From: a bacterium
GTDB taxonomy: Bacteria; Latescibacterota; Latescibacteria; Latescibacterales; Latescibacteraceae
NCBI GenBank assembly: GCA_021372535.1
Contig: JAJFUH010000179.1
Coordinates: 1 to 52,627 of the forward strand
Length of the DNA stretch: 52,627 nucleotides
Reading direction: 5' to 3'
Shown here: piece by piece, positions 1 to 8,597 of the stretch
Layout: each line of letters opens with the position of its first letter
Numbering within the stretch: position 1 is the stretch's first letter
Position numbers and translations under genes: made by a program
Notes under the pieces: model-generated
The model's database searches: none
Seen by the model: the letters and a program-made list of their open reading frames with translations, nothing else
Told to the model about the DNA's origin: nothing

Positions 1-154
1 AAATGATCTGGTCGTTCTTGAATATCACCGCCCCGAACCACCGTCTGAGGCATGTCGAGCGACGGGCAACTTCCCGTGCGATATTGAGATAGTAATGATC
101 TTTATCCGGTCGCGGGCGCATATTTAACTCATGGTTTACGATTTTTTCAGTCAT
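1..154 (-). CDS. dCMP deaminase family protein, N-terminal part only
   Basis: The reading frame starts at an ATG at 154 on the minus strand and runs off the window edge after about 51 codons. The visible N-terminus carries RPDKDHYYLNIAREVARRS followed by TCLRRWFGAVIFKND, which matches the start of the dCMP/ComEB deaminase family, where a YxNIAxxVAxRSTCxRxxxGAVI block precedes the zinc-binding HAE and PCxxC motifs. Those catalytic motifs lie outside the window, so activity cannot be judged. The family converts dCMP to dUMP for dTTP synthesis. It lies 119 bp downstream of miaA on the same strand and could be the last gene of that operon. No clear ribosome-binding site precedes the ATG, and an in-frame ATG 11 codons further in is an alternative start. 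Confidence 0.8.
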   Translation of the reverse strand, partial: MTEKIVNHELNMRPRPDKDHYYLNIAREVARRSTCLRRWFGAVIFKNDQII

Positions 155-202
155 TTTAACACAATGAAAAATATAATAATACATTGAACAGGTGTCAATG
201 GG

Positions 203-248
203 TAAAAAGGAACAGAGGGACAAAGAGACAGAGAGGCAAAGGGAAAGG
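203..248. repeat. Purine-rich degenerate 7-base repeat block
   Basis: Between miaA and the dCMP deaminase gene lies a purine-only tract built from variants of GGGACAA, AGAGACA and GAGAGGC in tandem. It resembles the AAGGCAN heptamer blocks found near 40.8, 43.7 and 45.3 kb. The open frames across it are simple artefacts of low complexity, and I see no gene. Confidence 0.5.
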
Positions 249-273
249 ATTACCACTGTTATTCTTGCGTCGT

Positions 274-1206
274 CTACTGTATCGATTCAATCCACCGGCC
301 TGCCTGTTCGAGCGCCAGGCTCAGTTTTTCGTCATCGAGAACGCCTGTCCACCATATTTCCGGCTGTGAGCGGAACCAGGTGAGCTGACGTTTGGCATAG
401 CGCCGTGTGTCGCGTTTCACCGCTTCCAGACAGGACTCAAAGGATTCGACGCCGTCCAGAAAGGGAAACCACTCCTTGTACCCGACAGTATCGAACGCGG
501 TCAGGCTCCGTGAATAACCCATGTCGAGGACACGTCTGAGCTCATCCACAAGGCCAGCCGAAACCATGGCATCGACACGGATATCGATACGGCGATAAAG
601 CTCTTTACGCTCGATGTCCGCACCGATGGTGTAACAGGTGTAATCACCCCCGGTTATCCGGGAATTTTTCCTGATCTCCGTAAATGTACGCCCGGTGGTG
701 TAATAAACCTCGAGAGCGCGCAGAACACGCACCCTGTCATGCTCGTGAAGCTCGGAGGCCCGTTCCGGGTCTATACCGGCGAGAGTCTGATAGAGGGCAT
801 GCAATCCTTTTCCGGTGCATTCGTTTTCGAGGTTTTTACGGATTTCCGTGTCTGCGGCTATATCTACAGTCAATCCATCCCGGAAGGCACGGATATAAAA
901 TCCCGTTCCTCCCGAAATTATCGGCAGCCTGCCGCGGGAGATGATACCGGTAACCGCTTCCGACGCCAGACGTACCCATTCACCCGCGCTGAACGGTTCA
1001 TCGGGATTCACCACGTCGATGAGATGGTGAGGCGCCGCCGCACGGTCTTCGGGTGTGGGCTTTGCTGTCCCGATATCGAGGTAACGGTATACTTTACGGG
1101 AATCGGCGCTGACAATCTCGCCGTTGAACAGCTCCGCCGCCCGGAGAGCGAGTTTTTTCTTCCCGGAAGCGGTCGGGCCGACGATAACGAGAATTCCGGC
1201 GGTCAC
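274..1206 (-). CDS. miaA: tRNA dimethylallyltransferase MiaA
   Basis: MiaA transfers a dimethylallyl group to N6 of A37 in tRNAs reading UNN codons; MiaB, also encoded here, then methylthiolates the product. The 310-residue length is normal. The N-terminal P-loop region GPTASGKKKLA, the SADSRKVYR and DIGTAKPT motifs and the central GGTGFYIRA motif are all present. One oddity: the Walker A motif reads GKK where the family has GKT or GKS. The GTG start at 1206 overlaps the mutL TGA stop (GTGA), so the two genes are translationally coupled. The mutL-miaA order is common in bacteria. The product is cytoplasmic. The family call is firm; activity is slightly uncertain because of the P-loop substitution. 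Confidence 0.95.
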   Translation of the reverse strand: MTAGILVIVGPTASGKKKLALRAAELFNGEIVSADSRKVYRYLDIGTAKPTPEDRAAAPHHLIDVVNPDEPFSAGEWVRLASEAVTGIISRGRLPIISGGTGFYIRAFRDGLTVDIAADTEIRKNLENECTGKGLHALYQTLAGIDPERASELHEHDRVRVLRALEVYYTTGRTFTEIRKNSRITGGDYTCYTIGADIERKELYRRIDIRVDAMVSAGLVDELRRVLDMGYSRSLTAFDTVGYKEWFPFLDGVESFESCLEAVKRDTRRYAKRQLTWFRSQPEIWWTGVLDDEKLSLALEQAGRWIESIQ

Positions 1207-2963
1207 CGTCCGAATCTCCGGTCGAGCTCTTCGAGTGTGAGCTTCACGATGGTCGGCCTGCCATGAGGACAGGCGAAGGGGGATCTGGTCGCAAAGAGGC
1301 GGTCAACGAGATACTGCATTTCAGTCTGGTTGAGCGGTTTACCGGCTTTTATGGCGGAACGGCACGCTACGGCTGCGGCAAGTTTTTCGGTGTATCCCGA
1401 TGTGATTTTTCCGTGAGTGCGCATCTCGTCGATGAATTCGAACAACAGGCCGCCCTCCTCAAACCGCGCTATTCCCGCGGGAATTGCATCGACAATAACC
1501 GAACGCTCGCCGAATTCGCGGACGCTGAACCCGATCCGGTTGAGAATCGGTATCATGGGAACGAGAATATCGAAATCGGCCGCCGGAAAATCGATGGTGA
1601 GAGGGAAAAGCAACTGCTGCGAGGAGGGCGGCTTCCCGGTAAGGTGGTCAAGAACCTCCTCGTAGAGTATCCGTTCATGGGCGACATGCTGATCGATAAT
1701 GATCGCCCCCTCCTTGATTGTGGTGATGATATACCTGTCCTTGAGCTGCCAGAACACGGGGCCCTCATAAGGGGCAATAGTATCCCGCACAAGAGGAAAC
1801 GGCGCGGTTTCATCACCAACCGCACGGTCGCTTTCGGAAAAAACGATTCCCGTCTGAGAAGTCCGGCTTCCGGGACCGCCGGGCGCGGATTGAAACCTCG
1901 GAGCTTCCCTCTGCCACCGATCCTGCGGAGGACTGTATATCGTAACCGGCGAAACGCTCATCTCGGGCGCGGCTGCCATGGTATGGAGCGTTCTGGCTAT
2001 CGTATCGCGAATGGTATCAAGAATGGTGAACTCGCGGAATATCCGTATCTCGCGCTTTGCAGGATGAATGTTCACATCCACCCGTGTGGGATCGACTTTA
2101 AGGTACAGAATGAACGCCGGAAACATGCCGCGCGCGATTGTCGGACCATAACCGTCCAGCACAGCCCGAGAAATGGTCTTGGAATGGACGGGGCGGTCAT
2201 TGACTATAACAGCCTGATTGAATCCGGCTGTCCGCGCTGTCTCCGGTTTTCCGGCGAAACCCTCTATATCCACACCGTTCTCGTGCGATTCGAACGGGAT
2301 CATGAGAACGGCCATCGCATCACCGTAAATCTGCCTGAGCATCTCGCCGTGATCGGCGGCACCCCGGTAGGCGAATACCTCTTTCCCTCCCGCAATCAGT
2401 TTAAGGTTCAACCCCGGAGATGCGATTGCGGCATCATACACGATCCCCCTGATATACCGGAGCTCGGTCTGCTCGCTTTTCAGAAATTTGCGGCGTGCGG
2501 GAAGATTGTAGAAGAGATTTCCAACCTCGACATCCGTTCCCATGTCACGGCCTATGTCGGTGACATTCCTGAGAATGCCTCCTTCGACGACAACCCGGGT
2601 GCCGAACATGTCCTCTTTCCGCCGTGTGTTGATAACCGCTCTCGAAACCGATACGATGGAAGGAAGCGCTTCACCGCGGAAACCGAGGGTCATGATACGT
2701 TCGATATCCTGCACGGTTTCGATTTTTGAGGTGGCGTGACGTTCGAGGGCAAGAAGAGCATCGTCACGGCCCATGCCTTCGCCGTCGTCCGAAACCCTGA
2801 TAAGCCGTCTGCCGCCGTCCTCGATTTCTATAGTAATGGACGTGGCATGGGCGTCCACGGCGTTTTCGATGAGCTCTTTTACCACCGATGCGGGACGTTC
2901 GACGACCTCGCCGGCGGCAATTTTGTTGGCAACGATATCGGGGAGTACCTTAATTTTCGCCAC
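1203..2963 (-). CDS. mutL: DNA mismatch repair protein MutL
   Basis: MutL couples mismatch recognition by MutS to strand incision. The N-terminal GHKL ATPase is complete: KELIENAVDA around residues 29-38 with the catalytic Glu and Mg-binding Asn, DDGEGM near 59-64, HATSK near 76-80 and GFRGEALPSI near 93-102. The C-terminal domain carries DQHVAHERILYEE, the metal-binding endonuclease motif, plus ACRSAIKAG and CPHGRPT. This is therefore a nicking-type MutL, as expected outside MutH-containing gammaproteobacteria. The start is a GTG with an AGGATG ribosome-binding site 7 bases upstream. The mutS gene lies 195 bp upstream, separated by a repeat-bearing spacer, and miaA overlaps the 3' end. Confidence 0.97.
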   Translation of the reverse strand: MAKIKVLPDIVANKIAAGEVVERPASVVKELIENAVDAHATSITIEIEDGGRRLIRVSDDGEGMGRDDALLALERHATSKIETVQDIERIMTLGFRGEALPSIVSVSRAVINTRRKEDMFGTRVVVEGGILRNVTDIGRDMGTDVEVGNLFYNLPARRKFLKSEQTELRYIRGIVYDAAIASPGLNLKLIAGGKEVFAYRGAADHGEMLRQIYGDAMAVLMIPFESHENGVDIEGFAGKPETARTAGFNQAVIVNDRPVHSKTISRAVLDGYGPTIARGMFPAFILYLKVDPTRVDVNIHPAKREIRIFREFTILDTIRDTIARTLHTMAAAPEMSVSPVTIYSPPQDRWQREAPRFQSAPGGPGSRTSQTGIVFSESDRAVGDETAPFPLVRDTIAPYEGPVFWQLKDRYIITTIKEGAIIIDQHVAHERILYEEVLDHLTGKPPSSQQLLFPLTIDFPAADFDILVPMIPILNRIGFSVREFGERSVIVDAIPAGIARFEEGGLLFEFIDEMRTHGKITSGYTEKLAAAVACRSAIKAGKPLNQTEMQYLVDRLFATRSPFACPHGRPTIVKLTLEELDRRFGR

Positions 2964-2989
2964 GTTTTCATCCTGACTTATCTGTATAC

Positions 2990-3120
2990 ACTGAACCTGA
3001 TCGATATAGAAAAATCAATCGAACACGGATTTTCACGAATCAGGCGGATTTTCGCGGATATGACTTATCAGGACAGGTCACACCCTGTCCCTACATACTT
3101 ATTACGATTTTATCCGGACA
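2990..3120. repeat. Intergenic dispersed repeat between mutS and mutL
   Basis: The spacer contains CACGGATTTTCACGAAT- and GGATTTTCGCGGAT-like text, followed by a short inverted repeat GGACAGG/CCTGTCC (3080-3099) and CCCTACA. Similar text (a GGGCAA...TTGCCC hairpin followed by CCCTACA) occurs at 32,943-32,970, after the ICMT-like gene, so this is a dispersed intergenic repeat family. No gene is visible. Confidence 0.5.
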
Positions 3121-3158
3121 ATACTTTTTTTAAATATTATCAATGATCGCGTTTTCAT

Positions 3159-5783
3159 TCATTTGCGTTCTTTCAACGTCACTTTTCGTTTCAACTGTTC
3201 GAGGAGCAGGAGCGCCCGCATCGGGGTAAGGTTGTCGATATCGAGATCACGGAGTTCCTGAACCACCGGATGCTCGGGAAGCTCAAAGAGGCTCAGCTGA
3301 TATGCGCCTTTCTGTTCCGGGGGAGCGGCCGCTATTTTCGGCTCGTTGTTGACCGTGAACTCGTTCGCTTCAAGGTTGGCGAGAATCTCCTTTGCGCGGG
3401 CAATCACCTGTGAAGGGAGTCCCGCCAGCCGTGCGACCTGTATGCCGAGGCTCTGATCCGATCCGCCCTCGACTATTTTCCGCAGGAAAATCACCTCGTC
3501 GTTCCATTCCGTAACGGAAATATTGTAATTTTTAACCCGTTCGAGGATAAGCGCAATCTCGGTAAGCTCGTGGAAATGGGTCGCAAAAAGCGTCCGGGCG
3601 GCAGACCGCTTCACCTGGTGGAGATATTCCACGATTGCCCAGGCGATACTGAGACCATCGAACGTTGAAGTCCCCCTCCCCACCTCGTCGAACAGGATGA
3701 GGCTTCGCGGCGTGCAGTTGTTGAGGATGTTCGCCGTTTCGTTCATTTCCACCAGAAAAGTCGACTCCCCGCCGGCGAGGTTGTCCGACGCTCCGACACG
3801 GGTGAAAATCCGGTCTACAACGCCTATATGCGCCGATTCCGCCGGAACGAACGATCCCGCCTGCGCCATAAGAACGATAAGTCCGACCTGCCGCAGATAG
3901 GTCGATTTTCCTGCCATATTGGGTCCCGTGATGATAAGAATCTGGTCTTTCCCGGTGTCGATGAGGGTGTCGTTCGACACGAATTTCCCGGCGGGGAGAA
4001 TCGTCTCGACCACGGGATGACGGCCCTCCGTGATCTCGATGACCGTGCTCGTGTCGACAACGGGGCGGACATACTTCCTCTCCGCGGCAACCTCCGCAAA
4101 TGCATGAAGGACATCGACAACAGCCACCGCCTGTGAAAATGCCTGAATCTCCTTTACACGGAGTGCAACGGTTTTCCGCAGCTCGACAAAAAGCTCGCGT
4201 TCGAGCTCGCTTATACGTTCACCGGCGCTGAGCACTTTCGATTCGTACTCCTTGAGCTCCGGGGTGATAAACCGTTCGGCGTTAACCAGTGTCTGCTTGC
4301 GGTGGTAATCCTCGGGTACGCGGTCGAGGTTCCCTTTGGAGACCTCGATGAAATAGCCAAACACATTGTTATATCTGATTTTCATATTCGATATACCGGT
4401 CCGGCGGCGCTCCTTTTCCTGAAGCTCGGCGATCCATTTCCGGCCCGAATGCGTGATATTGCGGAGGTCATCGAGCTCGGCGTTGTAACCGTCGCGGAAA
4501 ATTCCCCCGTCGGTCAGGAGCATGGGCGGCTCATCGACAAGGGAATTCGTTATCAGTGCGGCGACTTCACGAAGGTCGGTGAGATCATAGGTTTTCGACT
4601 TCAGGATACCCGCGCCAAACCGGTCGAGCGCTTCACGGAAACGTTCCGAACATTCGAGCGACTCGGCAAGGGAAAGCAGGTCGCGGGGGTTGGCACGTTC
4701 CAGACAGACACGGCCGATGAGCCTTTCCACGTCATGAACAGTCGAAAGAATACCACCAATCTCAGACCGCGCGGAAGAATCGTCTGCCAGCTCCGCGACA
4801 CCATCGAGGCGCCGGTTTATTTCATCGGGATCGAGGAGAGGGCTCGTTATCCATGTCTTGAGCAGACGGCTGCCCATCGGAGTCAACGTTTCATCGATAA
4901 CGCCGAAGAGGGTGCCCTTCGCGGTGACATCGTCGCTGATGGCGGAAGTCAGTTCGAGGTTTCTCCTCGTCCGCGCATCGAGGAACATGGTCTCATCGGG
5001 ACGAAAGCGTTTGATGGTGGTCATATGGCCGAGCGAAGCCTTCTGGGTATCGACGAGGTATGAAAGCATCCCTCCCGCCGCGGCTATCGCAAGGCCGCTG
5101 TCCTCTATTCCGAAACCCTTGAGCCCGGCAACTCTCAGATGATTGCGGATGTTGTCCTCGGCATAATTCCGCTCGAATGTCCAGCCATCACGGTAGGTGA
5201 TCATGACGCCGTCAAGACGGGATTTGATCGCGGTTTCCGTTTCGGGCGACTCGTTTTCCGAAAGCAGAATTTCAGCGGGCCCGATACGTTCGAGCTCATC
5301 GAGCCATGCACCGTTTCCGGGGATTTCGCCAGCCCTGAATTCCCCTGTGGAGAGGTCCGCTATCGCTATCCCGGTGTTCCCTGTCTCTAATACGAGGGAC
5401 ACTATATAGTTGTTTCCGCGCGATTCGAGAATTTCCTCGTTCATCGCCGTTCCCGGGGAAACGACCTGAACGACCTCACGTTTCACCGGGCCTTTCGATT
5501 TTCCCGGGAGCGATGTCTGTTCGCAGATGGCAACCTTGTATCCGGCGCGCAGAAGCTTCGACATGTAGCCGTTCACCGCATGATAGGGAATACCCGCCAT
5601 GGGCACGGGGTCTTTTTTGTTCTTTTCGCGCGAGGTAAGCGTGATGCCGAGCTCACGGGCAGCGAGCCGGGCGTCATCGAAGAACATCTCGTAGAAATCA
5701 CCCATCCTGAAAAAGAGAATGGCATCATCATGCGCTTTTTTTATTTCGAGGTACTGCTGCATGACGGGGGTTATATCTGACAT
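3159..5783 (-). CDS. mutS: DNA mismatch repair protein MutS
   Basis: MutS recognises mismatches and small loops and recruits MutL in an ATP-dependent way. The N-terminal mismatch-binding domain has the GDFYEMF motif (Phe-x-Glu wedge) at about residues 28-34. The C-terminal ABC-type ATPase has Walker A GPNMAGKSTYLRQ, a signature region ending STFLVEM, Walker B LILFDEVGRGTST and the ATHFHELT His switch. The length of 874 residues is typical of MutS1. The ATG at 5783 is preceded by AGGTG. It begins 7 bases after the stop of the upstream SPOR protein gene, so co-transcription is likely. No lesion is seen. Confidence 0.98.
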   Translation of the reverse strand: MSDITPVMQQYLEIKKAHDDAILFFRMGDFYEMFFDDARLAARELGITLTSREKNKKDPVPMAGIPYHAVNGYMSKLLRAGYKVAICEQTSLPGKSKGPVKREVVQVVSPGTAMNEEILESRGNNYIVSLVLETGNTGIAIADLSTGEFRAGEIPGNGAWLDELERIGPAEILLSENESPETETAIKSRLDGVMITYRDGWTFERNYAEDNIRNHLRVAGLKGFGIEDSGLAIAAAGGMLSYLVDTQKASLGHMTTIKRFRPDETMFLDARTRRNLELTSAISDDVTAKGTLFGVIDETLTPMGSRLLKTWITSPLLDPDEINRRLDGVAELADDSSARSEIGGILSTVHDVERLIGRVCLERANPRDLLSLAESLECSERFREALDRFGAGILKSKTYDLTDLREVAALITNSLVDEPPMLLTDGGIFRDGYNAELDDLRNITHSGRKWIAELQEKERRRTGISNMKIRYNNVFGYFIEVSKGNLDRVPEDYHRKQTLVNAERFITPELKEYESKVLSAGERISELERELFVELRKTVALRVKEIQAFSQAVAVVDVLHAFAEVAAERKYVRPVVDTSTVIEITEGRHPVVETILPAGKFVSNDTLIDTGKDQILIITGPNMAGKSTYLRQVGLIVLMAQAGSFVPAESAHIGVVDRIFTRVGASDNLAGGESTFLVEMNETANILNNCTPRSLILFDEVGRGTSTFDGLSIAWAIVEYLHQVKRSAARTLFATHFHELTEIALILERVKNYNISVTEWNDEVIFLRKIVEGGSDQSLGIQVARLAGLPSQVIARAKEILANLEANEFTVNNEPKIAAAPPEQKGAYQLSLFELPEHPVVQELRDLDIDNLTPMRALLLLEQLKRKVTLKERK

Positions 5784-5790
5784 GAGGCAC

Positions 5791-6909
5791 CTATTTCAGC
5801 TTGACCACATGGGCTTTGATACCGGTAAACTCCGTAACCTGATCGGCAGTTTTCTCCGCCTGGTCACGGGTGTTGAAGTACCCGACCTGCACAAGGTAAA
5901 AATGGGTATCCGCGACCGTTTTCATGGAAAGATGCGTATCGAAATTCGCATCTTTCAGACGTCCGAACAGTTTCATAGCGTTATTTTTATCCATGAAAGC
6001 CGAAGCCTGCACGGAGAATTCCGCATCCACAGGATCGACGGATATATCGACACTTACGCTGTCATCCGCCGTGATTTCCCCGTAATCCGCAGAAACGACG
6101 AGAGAATCAGGCTGGTCGTCATCGTCCATGAACAACATGGCCGGATCACCGGTAATACTGCTTCCGCGGGCGCGAATACTATGAGCCTGATAACTCTCGG
6201 GAAAATTTTTGAGAAGCCGCTCCGTGTAATGCCCGGCATTTTCCTCGTTGCCGAGATTATGCCAGGAAAGCGCAATCACCTCGAGAGTGCGCGGCGTTAC
6301 GGCGCTGTCGTTATCATGTTCGAGCACATCGAGGGCGGACTCGATGGCTGTCTTCCATTCTTTCAGGGCGACATGGCATTCCATGATACCGGCGGCAGCC
6401 AGAACCCCGAGCGATTGAACGGGATTCTGTTCGATGCAGAGCTCGAAATGAATCCTCGCTTCATCGGGTGCGCCGGAAACGAGACGGATCAATCCCAGCC
6501 GGTAAAGAGCCTCCGCATACTGCCTGCTCCGGGGGTATCCGGAAACAATCGACTCATACAACTCCCCCGCCGCCGCAATATCGCCGGAGGCAAAATTCAG
6601 CTCCGCCCTCTCGAACAGAGCCGCGGCAGCAAGACTCGAATCGGCGAGGAGCTCGACCTCCTTGAACAGGGCATTCGCTTTGTTCATATCTTTTTCGAGC
6701 CGTGCAAGGTACAGGATGGCCGACGGATTTTCGGGGTATTTCCGGCGGAAATTCTCGAGCTGTATCCGCGCATCATCGTACTTCCCCTCGCTGATGAGCG
6801 TCATGATGTCATGGGGAAGCGCGCCTGGATTTTCTTCCGCGGAAACAGTACCTGTCCTGCATGGAAAAAGTAATATAACAGCCGCGACATAAAGAGGAAA
6901 TACCTTCAT
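5791..6909 (-). CDS. Secreted TPR- and SPOR-domain protein
   Basis: From the ATG at 6909 the product is 372 residues with a cleavable signal peptide (MKVFPLYVAAVILLFP ... VSA). The middle, roughly residues 28-260, holds several TPR-like helical repeats (for example EGKYDDARIQLENFRRKYP and AEALYRLGLIRLVSGAPDEA). The C-terminal ~75 residues form a SPOR domain, with paired FSVQASAF and FYLVQVGYF strands; SPOR domains bind peptidoglycan stripped of stem peptides. A periplasmic, septum- or wall-associated role is inferred. The chosen ATG overlaps the miaB TGA as ATGA; a start two codons earlier is also possible. The gene sits between miaB and mutS, an unusual guest among tRNA-modification and repair genes. 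Confidence 0.85.
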   Translation of the reverse strand: MKVFPLYVAAVILLFPCRTGTVSAEENPGALPHDIMTLISEGKYDDARIQLENFRRKYPENPSAILYLARLEKDMNKANALFKEVELLADSSLAAAALFERAELNFASGDIAAAGELYESIVSGYPRSRQYAEALYRLGLIRLVSGAPDEARIHFELCIEQNPVQSLGVLAAAGIMECHVALKEWKTAIESALDVLEHDNDSAVTPRTLEVIALSWHNLGNEENAGHYTERLLKNFPESYQAHSIRARGSSITGDPAMLFMDDDDQPDSLVVSADYGEITADDSVSVDISVDPVDAEFSVQASAFMDKNNAMKLFGRLKDANFDTHLSMKTVADTHFYLVQVGYFNTRDQAEKTADQVTEFTGIKAHVVKLK

Positions 6910-8204
6910 ACACATGTACCCATAAGTGTGGCTCCCGTGGTTTCATCTATACGGACATTGACGAACGAGCCGATGTTCACCGTTTCGTCACGGGCGTAAA
7001 AAACAACGGGAATATTTGTTTCGGTGAAACCGTACCAGCCGTGATTGTCCTTGCTTGTCCCTTTTACCAGTACAACGAACACAGAGCCGATATGTTCCCT
7101 GTTTCTGCCGCGCATGATGGAATTCTGGAGGGCGATAGCCTCCTTGAGGCGCTCGATCCGGATTTCTTCGGGAACCTTGTCCGGAAGGAGGCTCGCTTTT
7201 GTCCCTTCACGCTCGGAGTAACGGTACATGAAGGCGAAATCGAACCTGACCGTTTCCATAAGGCCGATGGTCGCACGGAAATCATCCTCGGTCTCCCCGG
7301 GGAACCCGAAAATCAGATCGGTCGAAATGTTGATCCCGCCGACCATTTCGCGTGCACGGTTTATCAGTCCCTTGTATTCGGAAATGGTATATTTTCTGTT
7401 CATCGCCGTAAGAATCCGGTCCGACCCCGACTGTACCGGAAGATGAAGGTGATTGCATATGTTACTGCGGCGCGCCATGACTCCGAGAATATCTTCCGTC
7501 AAATCCTTCGGATGGGATGTCAGGAACCGTATCCAGCCGATCCCTGTATCGGCCACACGATCGAGAAGCCCCGCAAAATCGACATCGCCGTCACGGTACG
7601 AATTGACATTCTGCCCGAGGAGCGTTATCTCGCGGAATCCGCTGTCACGGAGTCGCGCCGTCTCGCCGATAATTCTCTTCACGGGGATGCTCCGCTCGCG
7701 CCCTCTGGTATAGGGGACGACACAGTACGAACAGAAGTTGTCGCAGCCGCGCATAACCGCCACCCACGCCGACGTTCCGCTGCACCGGACGGGCTCGATC
7801 CCCTCATAGGTCTCTTCGCGGTCAAGTATCGTATCGAAAACCTGGCCTGACAGCGCCTGTTCGATCATGTCCGGAAGCTTCCTGTATGAATCCGGACCCG
7901 CAACGATTCTCACGACATCCGAAAGGAGCTTTTCTCCGAGTCGCTGCGCCATACAGCCGATAATACCGAATAAAAGCTCCGGTTTCCCCCTCCTCAGCGA
8001 TGACAGCTCCCCCACGCGGCCATGAATGCGCTGTTCCGCATTATCACGGACACCGCACGTATTGAGGAGAATGACATCGGCGCCTGCATAGCCGGACACA
8101 AGGGTGTAACCACTACCCGCAAGGACTGCCGCCACATACTCGCTGTCAAGCTTGTTCATCTGGCAGCCATATGTCTCTATGTATACAGTAACCGGTTTCA
8201 TCAT
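6906..8204 (-). CDS. miaB: tRNA-2-methylthio-N6-dimethylallyladenosine synthase MiaB
   Basis: MiaB is a radical SAM methylthiotransferase that converts i6A37 to ms2i6A37 in tRNA, using two 4Fe-4S clusters. The N-terminal MTTase domain shows ETYGCQMNKLDSE with the first cluster cysteine, followed by LLNTCGVRDNAEQ and GCMAQRLG carrying the other two. The radical SAM motif CDNFCSYCVVPYTRGRERS (CxxxCxxC) is intact. The C-terminal ~70 residues look like a TRAM RNA-binding domain. The length of 432 residues is typical. The start has two consecutive ATGs with GAGGA just upstream. It is apparently the first gene of the miaB-SPOR-mutS-mutL-miaA group. Confidence 0.97.
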   Translation of the reverse strand: MMKPVTVYIETYGCQMNKLDSEYVAAVLAGSGYTLVSGYAGADVILLNTCGVRDNAEQRIHGRVGELSSLRRGKPELLFGIIGCMAQRLGEKLLSDVVRIVAGPDSYRKLPDMIEQALSGQVFDTILDREETYEGIEPVRCSGTSAWVAVMRGCDNFCSYCVVPYTRGRERSIPVKRIIGETARLRDSGFREITLLGQNVNSYRDGDVDFAGLLDRVADTGIGWIRFLTSHPKDLTEDILGVMARRSNICNHLHLPVQSGSDRILTAMNRKYTISEYKGLINRAREMVGGINISTDLIFGFPGETEDDFRATIGLMETVRFDFAFMYRYSEREGTKASLLPDKVPEEIRIERLKEAIALQNSIMRGRNREHIGSVFVVLVKGTSKDNHGWYGFTETNIPVVFYARDETVNIGSFVNVRIDETTGATLMGTCV

Positions 8205-8213
8205 TCCTCATGT

Positions 8214-8242
8214 ATGATAGCGTGAATAATCCTTCTTGTCAA
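8214..8242 (-). promoter_or_regulatory. Candidate sigma-70 promoter for miaB
   Basis: On the minus strand TTGACA (8237-8242) is followed after 17 bases by TATCAT (8214-8219). Hexamers and spacing are near consensus. The -10 box ends only nine bases before the first miaB ATG, so a transcript from here would be almost leaderless. This is motif evidence only. Confidence 0.4.
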
Positions 8243-8321
8243 TGTGCGATAGTGATCGACAGAAAGAAGCGCGGTGTACTAAGAATTTTAAAGCGGATTT
8301 CTATGAAAATATACATAACTA

Positions 8322-8362
8322 CTATCACAACGAGACACAGAGAACACGAAGAAAAGATCAAA
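8322..8362. repeat. Degenerate copy of the ACACAAAGACACAAAG dispersed repeat
   Basis: The spacer between rpsA and miaB (8205-8597) contains ATCACAACGAGACACAGAG and AACACGAAG, a diverged copy of the element seen at 27.7, 30.9 and 52.4 kb. Apart from this, the miaB promoter and the rpsA terminator, I see nothing in the spacer. Confidence 0.4.
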
Positions 8363-8532
8363 TTTAAAAAACACATTTTTATATTTCGTTGTAATCATCC
8401 ATAGTTATGCGGGTCATTCACAAAATACAATAGACCGGACATTTACACGGATATCTTTTAAATGGCATTGAAACATACTCTATGATAACTTTTTTACCTC
8501 TTTACGAGAATACATGTATGTGAATAAAGGAA

Positions 8533-8559
8533 AAGGCGGCCCGGAAAGCGGACCGCCTT
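8533..8559 (-). terminator. Intrinsic terminator after rpsA
   Basis: On the minus strand AAGGCGGTCC pairs with GGGCCGCCTT (10-bp stem with one G-U pair) around a 7-base loop, followed by TTCCTTTATT. It lies about 40 bases past the rpsA stop and would end the HNH-scpA-scpB-rluB-cmk-plsC-rpsA operon. Confidence 0.8.
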
Positions 8560-8597
8560 GATGTATACCTCGAGCGGTTAAAGCCCTGTAGATAGTA

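Noticed and set aside
1263-2729. Long 488-codon open frame on the plus strand
   Set aside because: It lies wholly opposite mutL and has no family resemblance; it is a shadow of high-GC codon structure.
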